The notes under the pieces were generated by a model that searched no databases, had not been told where the DNA came from, and saw only the letters and a program-made list of their open reading frames with translations. Source: Burkholderiales bacterium C2 (GTDB lineage Bacteria; Pseudomonadota; Gammaproteobacteria; Burkholderiales; Burkholderiaceae_C). Taken from it: DNA of 64,000 nt. The DNA lies in the NCBI GenBank assembly GCA_005503085.1, contig SCOI01000013.1:124001-188000 (forward strand), given 5' to 3'. Within the stretch, counting starts at the first letter, position 1, and each line of letters begins with the position of its first letter. Shown in pieces: positions 43,070 through 51,610 of the stretch. The translations under genes were made by a program, and so were the position numbers.

Positions 43070-43978
43070 TCAGGCGGCGGCCAGCGCATCAAAGGTCCGG
43101 ACGGCGTCTTCAAGCGCGCTATAGCTGAACTGATAGCAGTCGCAGCTGTCGATGATGCTCTCGACGGCCCGGAAGGCGCGTTGGCCATGGATGTCGTAGT
43201 TGTAGGACTGCTCGGCCACCAGCAGAAAGGTCTGTGCCTTGCTGTGCGGCTCCAGCGTGGCCGCTGCATCGGGAATATAGCGGGGCAGGACCAGCCAGCG
43301 CAGGCGTGCCGCCTCGGTACGGCGTCTCACGCTTTCGTCCGGCGGGCGCATCAAGGCCACCGTGCCCTTGCTGGTGTCGGCGACCGGCGCGGTGAACACG
43401 GCCTCCGGCGCAAAGCGCTGTATCACCTCGATCGAGCGATTCTTCAGATTGACCGGGCGGGCCATGCCGTGGACCAGGCCGCTGTCCATATCGTAGAGCG
43501 CGAGCTCATCGCTGAGCAGGCGCCAGCCCCGGTTCACCAGACCGGCACACAAGGTGCTCTTGCCCGAGCCGGGGGGGGCCGGCAGCAGGGCCGCGAGGCC
43601 GTTCTTTTCCACCACGGCTGCATGCAGGATCAGGAATTGATGGCCATGCGAGGCGACACACCAGTTCAGGCCCCACTCGAACATCACCGGGGCGTGATGC
43701 GCGGGCAGCGGCACGAAGGCCGCACGGCCATCGACCGAAAATCGAGCCTGCGGCCGGTACCAGCGGCGCAGACCGGGCTCGCGACTGACCTGCACATGGA
43801 AGTCGCTGAAGCCGTCGTCGGGCAGGCATGCGAACTCGCCGTAGAGCAGACGCAATGCAGAGGCCGCCTCGGGCACGTCGGATTGCAGCCTGGCGCTGAA
43901 GGGATGGATGTCGAGCCGCAACTGACCCCGCGCCAGACGGTCGCGCAAGTCTTCCAGGGTCAAGGATGCAATCTTCAC
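43070..43978 (-). CDS. HprK-related kinase A
   Basis: A 302-residue relative of HPr kinase/phosphorylase. Visible are HAAVVEKNG, the Walker A loop APPGSGKST (residues 134-142) and LLSDELALY (Asp157, Glu158), the HprK-like core. The HPr-binding tail of true HprK is not obvious. Start is GTG 43978, within GTGA shared with the PqqD-like gene stop. The Walker A codons run through a G8/C8 tract (43571-43578), where slippage would break the frame. It probably phosphorylates a protein or peptide of the cassette. Confidence 0.88.
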   Translation of the reverse strand: MKIASLTLEDLRDRLARGQLRLDIHPFSARLQSDVPEAASALRLLYGEFACLPDDGFSDFHVQVSREPGLRRWYRPQARFSVDGRAAFVPLPAHHAPVMFEWGLNWCVASHGHQFLILHAAVVEKNGLAALLPAPPGSGKSTLCAGLVNRGWRLLSDELALYDMDSGLVHGMARPVNLKNRSIEVIQRFAPEAVFTAPVADTSKGTVALMRPPDESVRRRTEAARLRWLVLPRYIPDAAATLEPHSKAQTFLLVAEQSYNYDIHGQRAFRAVESIIDSCDCYQFSYSALEDAVRTFDALAAA

Positions 43979-44262
43979 GACAGCTGCTCGTGCAGCAATC
44001 CAAGTGCTTGCAAATGGCGCAGTGCGGAGTGGACACGGAACTCAGCTTCCCCGTCCTGCAGGGTCGGGGCGTCGTCGAACAGCAGACGACTCAGCGGCTC
44101 GACTTCCAGGGGCTGACTGTCCGCCAACTCGAGCAGTTCGAAGGCCAGCGCATCGAGAAAATGGGTGTCGCCGGAGGCTTGATCAAAAACCACGCCGCCG
44201 ATATCACCGTCCCAGTACCGGCGAATCTGAGCAATGCCTGACGGCAACCATCTGCTGGACAA
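43975..44262 (-). CDS. HPr-rel-A PqqD family peptide chaperone
   Basis: A 95-residue PqqD-like protein: three strands then a helical half (RRYWDGDIGGVVFDQASGDTHFLDALAFELL, in pieces typical of PqqD), and LLFDDAPTL, HLQALGLL. PqqD domains (RiPP recognition elements) bind leader peptides and hand them to modifying enzymes. Start is TTG 44262 (no ATG fits), 16 bases past the stop of the exported protein gene; the stop overlaps the kinase GTG. This is the recognised HPr-rel-A pairing. Confidence 0.82.
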   Translation of the reverse strand: MSSRWLPSGIAQIRRYWDGDIGGVVFDQASGDTHFLDALAFELLELADSQPLEVEPLSRLLFDDAPTLQDGEAEFRVHSALRHLQALGLLHEQLS

Positions 44263-44278
44263 GCTGTGCTGCCGACCG

Positions 44279-45010
44279 TCAGACGACCAGCCAGTTGCTT
44301 TCCAGGTACTGCTTCATCTTGGCCCAGTTCCAGGCCGGCGAGGTGTTGGGCAGGCCCGTCGGCACATAACGATCCGGGCCCTGCTTGGCCATCCAGGTGA
44401 CCTGATCAACGCCTTTGCTATCGCGGAAGCAGGCCTGCAGGCGAGTCTTGTAGATGCCGGGGGTCAGCAGCATATTGAGCTTGGCCACGGTCATATAGGT
44501 CGCGAACTCCGTGGCACCGCCCAGGCCTCGCACCGCGTCCCAGACCTTGAGGCTGTTGCTGACGCCATACATACCGCCGGAACCGAAGATCTGACCGATC
44601 GTGCACTGCTCCTGGCAATTTTGCACCGCAGACTTGGTGACAGTCTTGCCATTGACCACGGTCGAGGTTTGCTTGTAGCCGCAGTATTCGGCGAGCACCT
44701 GGAACGGGGTCTTGGAGGATACCGTCCCGTAAACCGTGTTGTTGCGCCAGTGACTCTTGCCCCAGGTCTCGGATCCGGTCACCACAGCCGCGTCCATGCG
44801 CGCCTTGACACTGGCGGCTGTCGGTACGAGCTGTTGTGAACCCCAGGCCGAGGTCGTGTTGCAGTGCCAGGCCATCACCGGCCGGCTGGCCAGGGTCAAG
44901 GTGACCGGCACGGTCGATGCACCCAGCTTGATGAAGCGACGTCGCCGAACCGCACTCAGTGCCTTGGCTGCTGCTTGAGCTTGCTCTTGTGCTTGAATGT
45001 CGTCGTTCAT
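44279..45010 (-). CDS. Tat-exported protein of HPr-rel-A operon
   Basis: A 243-residue protein of unknown family. A 22-residue N-terminal extension rich in Gln/Ala precedes a Tat motif (RRRRFIKLGAS) and a hydrophobic stretch ending at VMA-WH. The mature part has five cysteines (WHCN, EYCGYK, QNCQEQC, ACFRD) and an unusually high Thr/Ser/Asn content. It is the first gene of the operon with PqqD-like, HprK-like and nucleotidyltransferase genes, so it is the best candidate for the modified partner. ATG 45010 follows AAGAGGC. Composition is lower in GC than the flanking genes. Confidence 0.72.
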   Translation of the reverse strand: MNDDIQAQEQAQAAAKALSAVRRRRFIKLGASTVPVTLTLASRPVMAWHCNTTSAWGSQQLVPTAASVKARMDAAVVTGSETWGKSHWRNNTVYGTVSSKTPFQVLAEYCGYKQTSTVVNGKTVTKSAVQNCQEQCTIGQIFGSGGMYGVSNSLKVWDAVRGLGGATEFATYMTVAKLNMLLTPGIYKTRLQACFRDSKGVDQVTWMAKQGPDRYVPTGLPNTSPAWNWAKMKQYLESNWLVV

Positions 45011-45177
45011 TTCGTTTGCCTCTTATGCACGCCGCTACGCCTGCCATGGGCATGCGAACCACGGCTGCTTTTTACTGACAAGCAGTGTTCCACACAAAGC
45101 CCGGCCAGGAAAGCGCATAGTCCCCCCTGAACGAGTGGCAGGAAACCGTCACATCTTTCGCCTTAAGTTTGCGCTCA

Positions 45178-47706
45178 CTAGCTGACCAGGCGAGCATCTT
45201 CGAGCTTGGTCGGTCGCCCGAACAGATATCCCTGGGCCAAGGTGCAGCCCAGCTCCCGCAAGCGCATGGCCTCGGCCTCGGTTTCCACCCCCTCGGCCAC
45301 AGCCGTCACACCCAGGCCCTCGGCCATGCGCAGCACGGCGGTCACGATGGCCATGTCCTGGGCGGATTTGGACAGATTGCGGATGAAGCTCTGGTCGATC
45401 TTCAGGCAGTCGAAGGGCAGGCGCTGCAGATAGGCCAGCGAGGAATAGCCGGTGCCGAAGTCGTCGATCGCGATCTTCACGCCCAGCGCGCGGATCTGGC
45501 GCAGCCGCTCCTCGGTGACGCTGTCCTGGCCGATCAGCAGCGACTCGGTGATCTCCAAGGTCAGGTGGCGGGCCGGCAGGCCGTTGTCGCGCAAGGCCTG
45601 TTCCAGCGTGATCGCGAAATCGGACTGGATCAGCTGGCGCACCGAGACATTGACATGCAGCTCGAAGTCGCTGGCCAGGCGCGGCAACAGGCCGGCAATG
45701 TCCCGCATCGCCTGGCGCAGCACCCAGTCGCCCAGTGCCAGGATCAGATCCGACTCCTCGGCCACCGGGATGAACACCCCCGGTGAGACCAGGCCCCGCT
45801 CGGGGCTTTGCCAGCGCAGCAAGGCCTCGACGCCATGGACGGCGCCGCTGGCCAGCTCGACCACCGGCTGGTAGTAGACCCGCAGTTCCTGTTTCTCCAG
45901 CGCATGGCGCAGCTCGGTGGCCAGGCGGGCCTTCTGCACCGACTGCTCCATCATCGCCAGCTCATAGACCACGCAATGGCCACGGCCACGGCGCTTGGCC
46001 TCGCCCAGGGCGATGCTGGCATTGCGCAGCCAGTCGCCCAGGGCCTCGCCGGGCAGCAGTCCGCCGACCGCGCCGACCGAGGCGCTCATCAAGACCTCGT
46101 CCTCGCCCGAGGTGAAGGGCAGCGCGAACAGGGCCAGCACCTGGGCGCCCAGCGCGGCCGCCTGCTGCTCGGCCTGCTGAACGCCCAGGTGCAGCACGGC
46201 AAACTCGTCGCCGCCGATGCGGGCCAGCAGCAGCGGCCCGGGCAGCTGCGCGCGCAGGCGTTGCGCCATCACCTGCAGTAGCCGGTCGCCGGTGGCGTGG
46301 CCGACGCTGTCATTGATGGCGCGGAACGAGTCCAGCGCGATCAGGGTCAGCACCGCCGGCCGGGGCTGCGGCCAGTCGGCCTGCTCCAGCAGGCCGCGGC
46401 GCGTCAGCAGCTGGGTCAGCTCGTCATAGATCAGCTGCTCGCGCATGCGCGCGAACGAGCTCTGCAGCCGCTCCGCCATCTCGTTGAAGGCCCGCACCAG
46501 CAGCGCGGTCTCGCGCAAGGCGCTGCCCTGCTCGATGGCGTTGCGCCCGCCCTCATGGCTGAGCCAGCGGCCGCGTGCCAGCAGATTGGCGGCCGCCGCC
46601 GTTTCCAGGATGGGCCGGGTGATGCGTCCAATGCCCCACAGCCCCAGCAGGATGGCCAGCACGGCGATGCCGGCCATCATCAGCATGCTGCGGGTCTGGG
46701 CCGTCCGGATCTCGCCCAGCAGGGCCGCCTCGGGCACCAGGGCCACCACCCGCCAGTCCAGGCCGCGGGTGTCGGAGTAAGGCGTGACGCGGCAGAAATA
46801 CAGCTCGCCCTCGTGCCGGATCGTGAAGCCGGCGCCGCTTTCGGTCGGCGCGGCGTCGATCTGGGCGGCCACCGCGCGTATCAGCGGGTTGGCGCTCTCG
46901 CGCATCAGCAATCGGGTGCCGCTGCCGGACTCGGCCAGCACCGAGCCCGGCTCGGAATGGGCCACCAGGCGGCCGTCGAGCTCGGTGATGAAGATGATGC
47001 CGCTGCCGCGCAGCGGCTCGTCGCGCAGAAAGCGGTTCAGCCCGTCGAGCTTGACATCGGCCGCCGCCACGCCCAGCCACTCGCCGTTGCGCAGCACCGG
47101 CGAGATCGCCGAGATCGCGACCTCGGCGCGCTCGTCCTTGTTGATATAGATCGAGGACCAGCCGGGCCGGCCGCTCAGCGCGACCGGTCGGTACCAGGGC
47201 CGGCCGCGCGGGTCGTAGCCCGGGAACTCGGCCACCACCGTGCCGGGACGGTCGCCCTGATAGATGCGCAGGCTGTCTGCGGTCGCATCGTCCTTCAGCA
47301 TCAGGGTGAAGTCGCCGCCGGTTTCACGCCGCAGCCCGGCGTAATCGCCGGCTTGGCTGCCGAAGCTGAGCACGCTGAGCTGCTGCTGATCGGCGAACAG
47401 CTCGCCGTAGACGCCGCGCAGATAGCGCTGGACCGGGCCCATATCGCCGGGTCTGTAGAGATCGTGCCGCGCGATCGCGTCGGCCACCATCAGCTGGGTG
47501 CGAAAGGGTTCGTCCAGGAACAGCGCCAGGCGGTTGCGCGAGCTGGCCGTCAGCGAATCCAGCAGCCGGCTGCTCTCCTGATGGATCAGCCGCTCGATCT
47601 GACGCTGCTGGGTCAGCGCCTGCAAGGCCACCGTGCCGGCAAACAGCAGCACAAAGGGCACGGCGATCGCGGTGCGCAATGTGGGGCGGTGGGACAGGAA
47701 ACGCAT
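45178..47706 (-). CDS. dCACHE-HAMP-GGDEF-EAL protein
   Basis: An 842-residue membrane-bound c-di-GMP enzyme. A first helix (about 15-30) and second near 330-360 bracket a periplasmic dCACHE sensor (FPGYDPRGRPWYRPVALSG, GWSSIYINKD). HAMP follows, then GGDEF with intact RIGGDEF near residue 499, then EAL with GVEALLRW near 627 and downstream ALGVKIAIDDFGTGYSSLAYL, the phosphodiesterase lid. Both catalytic sets look intact, so it could be bifunctional or a GTP-stimulated phosphodiesterase. The HPr-rel-A operon begins 167 bases past its stop in the same direction. Confidence 0.93.
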   Translation of the reverse strand: MRFLSHRPTLRTAIAVPFVLLFAGTVALQALTQQRQIERLIHQESSRLLDSLTASSRNRLALFLDEPFRTQLMVADAIARHDLYRPGDMGPVQRYLRGVYGELFADQQQLSVLSFGSQAGDYAGLRRETGGDFTLMLKDDATADSLRIYQGDRPGTVVAEFPGYDPRGRPWYRPVALSGRPGWSSIYINKDERAEVAISAISPVLRNGEWLGVAAADVKLDGLNRFLRDEPLRGSGIIFITELDGRLVAHSEPGSVLAESGSGTRLLMRESANPLIRAVAAQIDAAPTESGAGFTIRHEGELYFCRVTPYSDTRGLDWRVVALVPEAALLGEIRTAQTRSMLMMAGIAVLAILLGLWGIGRITRPILETAAAANLLARGRWLSHEGGRNAIEQGSALRETALLVRAFNEMAERLQSSFARMREQLIYDELTQLLTRRGLLEQADWPQPRPAVLTLIALDSFRAINDSVGHATGDRLLQVMAQRLRAQLPGPLLLARIGGDEFAVLHLGVQQAEQQAAALGAQVLALFALPFTSGEDEVLMSASVGAVGGLLPGEALGDWLRNASIALGEAKRRGRGHCVVYELAMMEQSVQKARLATELRHALEKQELRVYYQPVVELASGAVHGVEALLRWQSPERGLVSPGVFIPVAEESDLILALGDWVLRQAMRDIAGLLPRLASDFELHVNVSVRQLIQSDFAITLEQALRDNGLPARHLTLEITESLLIGQDSVTEERLRQIRALGVKIAIDDFGTGYSSLAYLQRLPFDCLKIDQSFIRNLSKSAQDMAIVTAVLRMAEGLGVTAVAEGVETEAEAMRLRELGCTLAQGYLFGRPTKLEDARLVS

Positions 47707-47771
47707 CGCCGGGATTATCCGGGCCGGTGCCCGGCGCCGCGCGGGGAACTGGGGGTGGTTTTCCCGCCTGC

Positions 47772-48653
47772 TCAGAGCTGGGGTGCCTTGAAGCTGTCGC
47801 AGGCACCGAGCTCGCCGGCCTCCAGTCCGCGCTTGAACCAGCGCACGCGCTGGGCGCTGCTGCCGTGGGTGAAGCTCTCCGGCACCACGGTGCCCTGGGA
47901 CTGACGCTGCAATGTGTCGTCGCCGATCTTGGAGGCGGCGTTCAGGCCCTCCTCGATATCGCCGGCCTCCAGCCAGGCCGCACCGCGCTGCGAATGGTGG
48001 GCCCAGACCCCGGCCAGGCAGTCGGCCTGCAACTCCAGGCGCACGCTCAGCGCGTTGTACTCGCGCTGCGAGACCCGGCCGCGGGCCTGGTCCAGCTTGG
48101 CCGAGATGCCCAGGATGTTCTGCAGATGGTGGCCGACCTCATGGGCGATCACATAGGCCTGGGCAAAGTCGCCGGGCGCACCGAGGCGCTCGCGCAAGGT
48201 GGTGTTGAAGCTCAGGTCGATATAGACCTTGTGGTCGCCCGGGCAGTAGAACGGCCCCATCGCCGCCTCGCCGATGCCGCAGGCGGTCTCGCTGCGGCCG
48301 CTGAACAGCACCAGCTTGGGGGGCTCATAGCGCTGCTGGCGGTCGGCGAAGTATTTGCCCCAGACATCTTCGGTGTCGGCCAGCACCACGGCGACAAAGC
48401 GGCCGGCCGGGTCTTGCGGCTTGGCCGCGGGCACCTCGCTGCGGCTCTCGGCCGGCTGCGGCAGGCCCGCGCCACCGCCGTCCAGCAGGCCCAGCACCGT
48501 CATCGGGTTGATGCCGAAGGCCCAGGACGCCAGCAGCGCGATCACGATGCCGCCCAAGCCCAGCCCGCGCCCGCCGCCCAGGCGGCGTGGACCGGGGCCG
48601 GCACCGCGCTGGTCTTCCACGTTGTCGCTTTCGCGCCGACCGTCCCATTTCAT
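47772..48653 (-). CDS. Neutral zinc metallopeptidase, YpfJ type
   Basis: A 293-residue protein: arginine/glycine-rich start, one membrane helix (about 33-50), then a metallopeptidase domain with HEVGHH (His171, Glu172, His175), preceded by GPFYCPGDHKVYIDLSF and followed by RQRDVAL-type QREYNALSVRLELQADCLAGVWAH, whose Glu is the third zinc ligand. This matches the YpfJ family of putative neutral zinc proteases, whose substrate is unknown. ATG 48653; divergent from the PAS-GGDEF gene at 48722. Confidence 0.9.
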   Translation of the reverse strand: MKWDGRRESDNVEDQRGAGPGPRRLGGGRGLGLGGIVIALLASWAFGINPMTVLGLLDGGGAGLPQPAESRSEVPAAKPQDPAGRFVAVVLADTEDVWGKYFADRQQRYEPPKLVLFSGRSETACGIGEAAMGPFYCPGDHKVYIDLSFNTTLRERLGAPGDFAQAYVIAHEVGHHLQNILGISAKLDQARGRVSQREYNALSVRLELQADCLAGVWAHHSQRGAAWLEAGDIEEGLNAASKIGDDTLQRQSQGTVVPESFTHGSSAQRVRWFKRGLEAGELGACDSFKAPQL

Positions 48654-48721
48654 AGTGCGCCCTCAGGTTTGCTGCCGTGGCTGCCGATGTTACGGTCTGG
48701 GCATTGGAAAAAAGGAAATGA

Positions 48722-49630
48722 ATGAGCGCAGGCCAAGCGCCCGACTCCTTGGCTGAGGTCTTGCTGAGTTTGCAGCAGGACAGTCAGCTGCTGCTCGCGC
48801 TGTTCGATGAGCGCGATGTGCTGCGCCATGCCAACACGGCCTTCCGCCATGCCTACAAGGCCGAGCCGGACGGGCGTCTGGTCTGGGCCGAGATCATGCG
48901 GGCCAACCATGCGCTGAGCCAGGGCGCCATCATCGAGGCCGACGATATCGAGGCCTGGCTGGCCTCGGCGGCGACGCGGCGTGGCAAGCTGCCCTGGCGC
49001 GCCTTCGAGGTCGATCTCTGGGACGGACGCTGGGTCTGGGCCACCGAAACCGTCCATGCCAATGGCTGGCTGCTGTTCGTGGCCAGCGACATCACCGGGC
49101 TCAAGCAGGAGAGCCGGGCCCTGCGCCAGGCCCATGTGAAGGCCTTGCGCGCCTCGCAGACCGATGCGCTGACGGGGCTGAGCAACCGCCGCCACAGCCT
49201 GCAGCAGCTGCAGCAGCTGCTGACGCAGAGCGAATCCTGGCCGCTGTGCGCGGTGATGCTGGACCTCGACAATTTCAAGCGCATCAATGACGAGCTGGGC
49301 CACGCGGCCGGCGATCTGGTGATCCGCGACTTTGCCCGCCAGCTGCAGGCCAGCATCCGCCGCGAGGACGGCTGCGGCCGGCTCGGCGGCGAGGAGTTCG
49401 TGCTGATGCTGCCGAACGCCGGCCGCGGGCAGGCTGCCGCTATCGTCGAGCGCCTGCTGGCCCGGGTGCGGCAGGCGCGGCCGCTGCCGGCCGAGCGCGG
49501 CTACACCTGCTCGGCCGGACTGGCCGAAGCGCAATGGGGCGAGACCGCCGAGGCCTTGCTGGAGCGTGCCGATGCGGCGCTGTACCGGGCCAAGGCGGCC
49601 GGGCGCGACCGCATGGACTTGGCCGACTAA
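48722..49630 (+). CDS. PAS-GGDEF diguanylate cyclase
   Basis: A 302-residue soluble diguanylate cyclase: an N-terminal PAS domain (about 15-130, LLALFDERDVLRHANTAFRH) and a GGDEF domain with RLGGEEFVLML near residue 222 and MLDLDNFKRINDELGH. The active site is intact. The PAS domain probably senses a redox or small-molecule cue. ATG 48722 follows AAAGGAAATGA. Its stop overlaps the end of the convergent gene at 49627 by four bases. Confidence 0.92.
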   Translation: MSAGQAPDSLAEVLLSLQQDSQLLLALFDERDVLRHANTAFRHAYKAEPDGRLVWAEIMRANHALSQGAIIEADDIEAWLASAATRRGKLPWRAFEVDLWDGRWVWATETVHANGWLLFVASDITGLKQESRALRQAHVKALRASQTDALTGLSNRRHSLQQLQQLLTQSESWPLCAVMLDLDNFKRINDELGHAAGDLVIRDFARQLQASIRREDGCGRLGGEEFVLMLPNAGRGQAAAIVERLLARVRQARPLPAERGYTCSAGLAEAQWGETAEALLERADAALYRAKAAGRDRMDLAD

Positions 49631-50085
49631 AGCTGCTCGCGCAGCCAGGCCTCGGCGTCGCCGAGACGCTCGAAGGCGGCGAAGCGGCGCCCGTGGCGGG
49701 CATAGATCTTGGCAAAGATCGGCAGCATCAGGTCGCGGCCCTCGACCTCGGGGGCAACCACATAGGCCACCGCCAAGGGGGCGGTCTTGGCCTGGCTCAT
49801 GGCCTGCAGGAACTCCTCGAAGCAGGCCAGCGCGTCGGGCGAGGCCATCAGGCTTTGATGCATCACCAGGATGTCGCCGAAGCGGCCGCCGATCGGCACG
49901 CTGGCGAACAGATCGCGCATCGCCAGCCCCATCGCCAGCACGCCTTCACGGTTGAAGGGGCCGCTGGCCTCCAGCCTGACGATAGAACCCTCGGCCCAGA
50001 TGTCGACCTGGCCGTGGGGTCGGAAGATGCCGGTGGCGAAGGCGGCGCTGGTGCGTTTGGACTGCTCGATGTTCACGGCCGGCAT
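49627..50085 (-). CDS. STAS-like hypothetical protein
   Basis: A 152-residue cytosolic protein: GQVDIWAEGSIVRLEASG, MRDLFASVPIGGRFGDILVMHQ and the final AAFERLGDAEAWLREQL follow the strand-helix order of a STAS/SEC14-like (SpoIIAA) fold, as in uncharacterised proteins of many proteobacteria. No phosphorylatable serine is obvious, so it is unlikely to be an anti-anti-sigma factor. ATG 50085. It lies 14 bases past the end of the hemolysin III gene in the same direction. Confidence 0.65.
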   Translation of the reverse strand: MPAVNIEQSKRTSAAFATGIFRPHGQVDIWAEGSIVRLEASGPFNREGVLAMGLAMRDLFASVPIGGRFGDILVMHQSLMASPDALACFEEFLQAMSQAKTAPLAVAYVVAPEVEGRDLMLPIFAKIYARHGRRFAAFERLGDAEAWLREQL

Positions 50086-50099
50086 GGTAGCCGGCCCGG

Positions 50100-50753
50100 C
50101 TAGATGGCGTACCGGAGCGCGGCGAAAAAGTGACAGGCAGACCCGCCCATCACCAACAAATGCCATACAAGATGCGCATAGCGCACGCGGTGGTCGAGCA
50201 GGAAGACCAGGGCGCCGACGGTGTAGCACAGCGCGCCGGCCACCAGCCAGCAGATGCCGGCGGCCGGCATCTGCGGCAGCAGCGGCACCAGCGCGGCCAG
50301 CACCAGCCAACCCATCGCGACATACAGGCCGGTCGACCACAGCGGATGGCGCAGCCGGTCCATCAGCTTGGCCGCCACACCCAGCGCGGCGCAGGCCCAG
50401 ACGGTGCCGAACAGCGACCAGTCCCAGGGCCCCCGCAGCGCCCCGAGCGCAAAAGGCGTGTAGCTGCCGGCGATGAAGAGGTAGATGGCCGCGTGGTCGA
50501 GCCGGTTCACCCAGCTCTTGGCCCGACCCTCGGGCAGCGCATGGTAGAGCGCCGACACCAGGTAGAGCAGGATCATCGTGGCCGAAAACACACTGGCCGC
50601 GACGACCTTGCGCGCCGAGCCCTGCTGGGCGGCGAAGTATGTCAGTATGGGCAACGCAGCCACGGCAAGCAAAAAGCCCAGACCATGACTGATGCAGTTG
50701 GCGAGCTCCTCGCCGAAGCTCTGGGCCCGCGCTTTGATCGGCTGTTCGTTCAT
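50100..50753 (-). CDS. Hemolysin III/PAQR family membrane protein
   Basis: A 217-residue seven-helix protein of the hemolysin III/PAQR family (also called TrhA/YqfA). Family marks are GEELANCISHGLGFLLAV, SALYHALPEGRAKSWVNRLDHAAIYLFIAGSYTPF and a final HLLVMGGSACHFFA with the metal-binding histidines. In E. coli TrhA affects membrane energetics and fatty acid balance. ATG 50753. The divergent gene starts at 50792, only 38 bases away. Confidence 0.92.
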   Translation of the reverse strand: MNEQPIKARAQSFGEELANCISHGLGFLLAVAALPILTYFAAQQGSARKVVAASVFSATMILLYLVSALYHALPEGRAKSWVNRLDHAAIYLFIAGSYTPFALGALRGPWDWSLFGTVWACAALGVAAKLMDRLRHPLWSTGLYVAMGWLVLAALVPLLPQMPAAGICWLVAGALCYTVGALVFLLDHRVRYAHLVWHLLVMGGSACHFFAALRYAI

Positions 50754-50791
50754 CTCGTTGTGGATGCTCGCCGCGAACCGATGGCACCTTG

Positions 50792-51580
50792 ATGACAAGC
50801 CCGAGCCCTTTTCGTCGCGATGGCAAGCAGCGCCGGCGCTTGCTGCTGGGCCTGGGTCTGGCCGGCCTGCTCGGCGGTGCCCGGGCGCAGCAACGCCTCA
50901 CCGTGCTGCTGGAGGAGTTCGCGCCCTATTCCTTCAGCGACGCCCGGGGGCAGGCGGCCGGCTATGCGGTGGAGCTGGCGCGCGAGCTGCTGGTGCGGGC
51001 GCGGATCGCGGGCGATTTCGAGTTCAGCTCCTGGCCCCGCGTCTCGCGCCGCGCCCAGCTGCAGGCCAATGTGTTGCTGCCGGCCATCGTGCGTCTGCCC
51101 GAGCGTGAGGCGCAGTTCCACTGGGTGGCACAGATCTCGGTGCGCCAGGGCTGGTTGTTCAGGCTGCGCTCGCGGCCCGATGTGCGGCCGCGCGATCTCG
51201 ACGCGGCGAGGGCCTATCTGACTGCCGTGATCAAGGACGATGTGTCCGAGCACGAGCTGGTGACGCTGGGCTTCTCGCCGGACCAGCACCTCGATCGCAG
51301 CGCCGACTACGACATCATGCTGCGCAAATTCTTTGCCGGGCGCAGCCAGCTGCTCGCGCTGAACCGGGTGCTGGCGCCGGAGCTGCTGCGCCGCCATGGC
51401 CACGACCCCCAGTTGATCGAACCGCTGCTGAAGTTCTCGGAATCGCGGCCTTGGATCGCGCTGAGCCTGCCCAGCAGCGCGGTGCTGGCCCAGAACCTGC
51501 GGCTGGCCTGGGACGGCATGCGCCGCGACGGCACGGTCGCGGCGCTGGCGGCACGCTATGGCATGCCATTGCCGGACTGA
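50792..51580 (+). CDS. Family 3 solute-binding protein
   Basis: A 262-residue exported protein with a signal peptide (LLLGLGLAGLLGGARA, preceded by RRR) and a family 3 type II periplasmic-binding fold: RLTVLLEEFAPYSFSDARGQAAGYAVEL in short form, and YDIMLRKFFAGRSQLLALNR. It may deliver an amino acid, or be an orphan receptor, since no permease gene is adjacent. The TTG immediately before ATG 50792 is an unlikely start. Confidence 0.8.
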   Translation: MTSPSPFRRDGKQRRRLLLGLGLAGLLGGARAQQRLTVLLEEFAPYSFSDARGQAAGYAVELARELLVRARIAGDFEFSSWPRVSRRAQLQANVLLPAIVRLPEREAQFHWVAQISVRQGWLFRLRSRPDVRPRDLDAARAYLTAVIKDDVSEHELVTLGFSPDQHLDRSADYDIMLRKFFAGRSQLLALNRVLAPELLRRHGHDPQLIEPLLKFSESRPWIALSLPSSAVLAQNLRLAWDGMRRDGTVAALAARYGMPLPD

Positions 51581-51610
51581 GGCGGCTCTTCCGGCCGCCT
51601 CAGGGCCGGC

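Noticed and set aside
44262-45010. Reading the Tat-exported protein as a known Tat enzyme
   Set aside because: No haem, molybdopterin or metal-site motif is visible, and the length and composition match no Tat enzyme family I know.
45064-45084. CTGCTT/AAGCAG inverted repeat upstream of the Tat-exported protein gene
   Set aside because: Only six base pairs and no clear -35/-10 set around it; noted but not called an operator.
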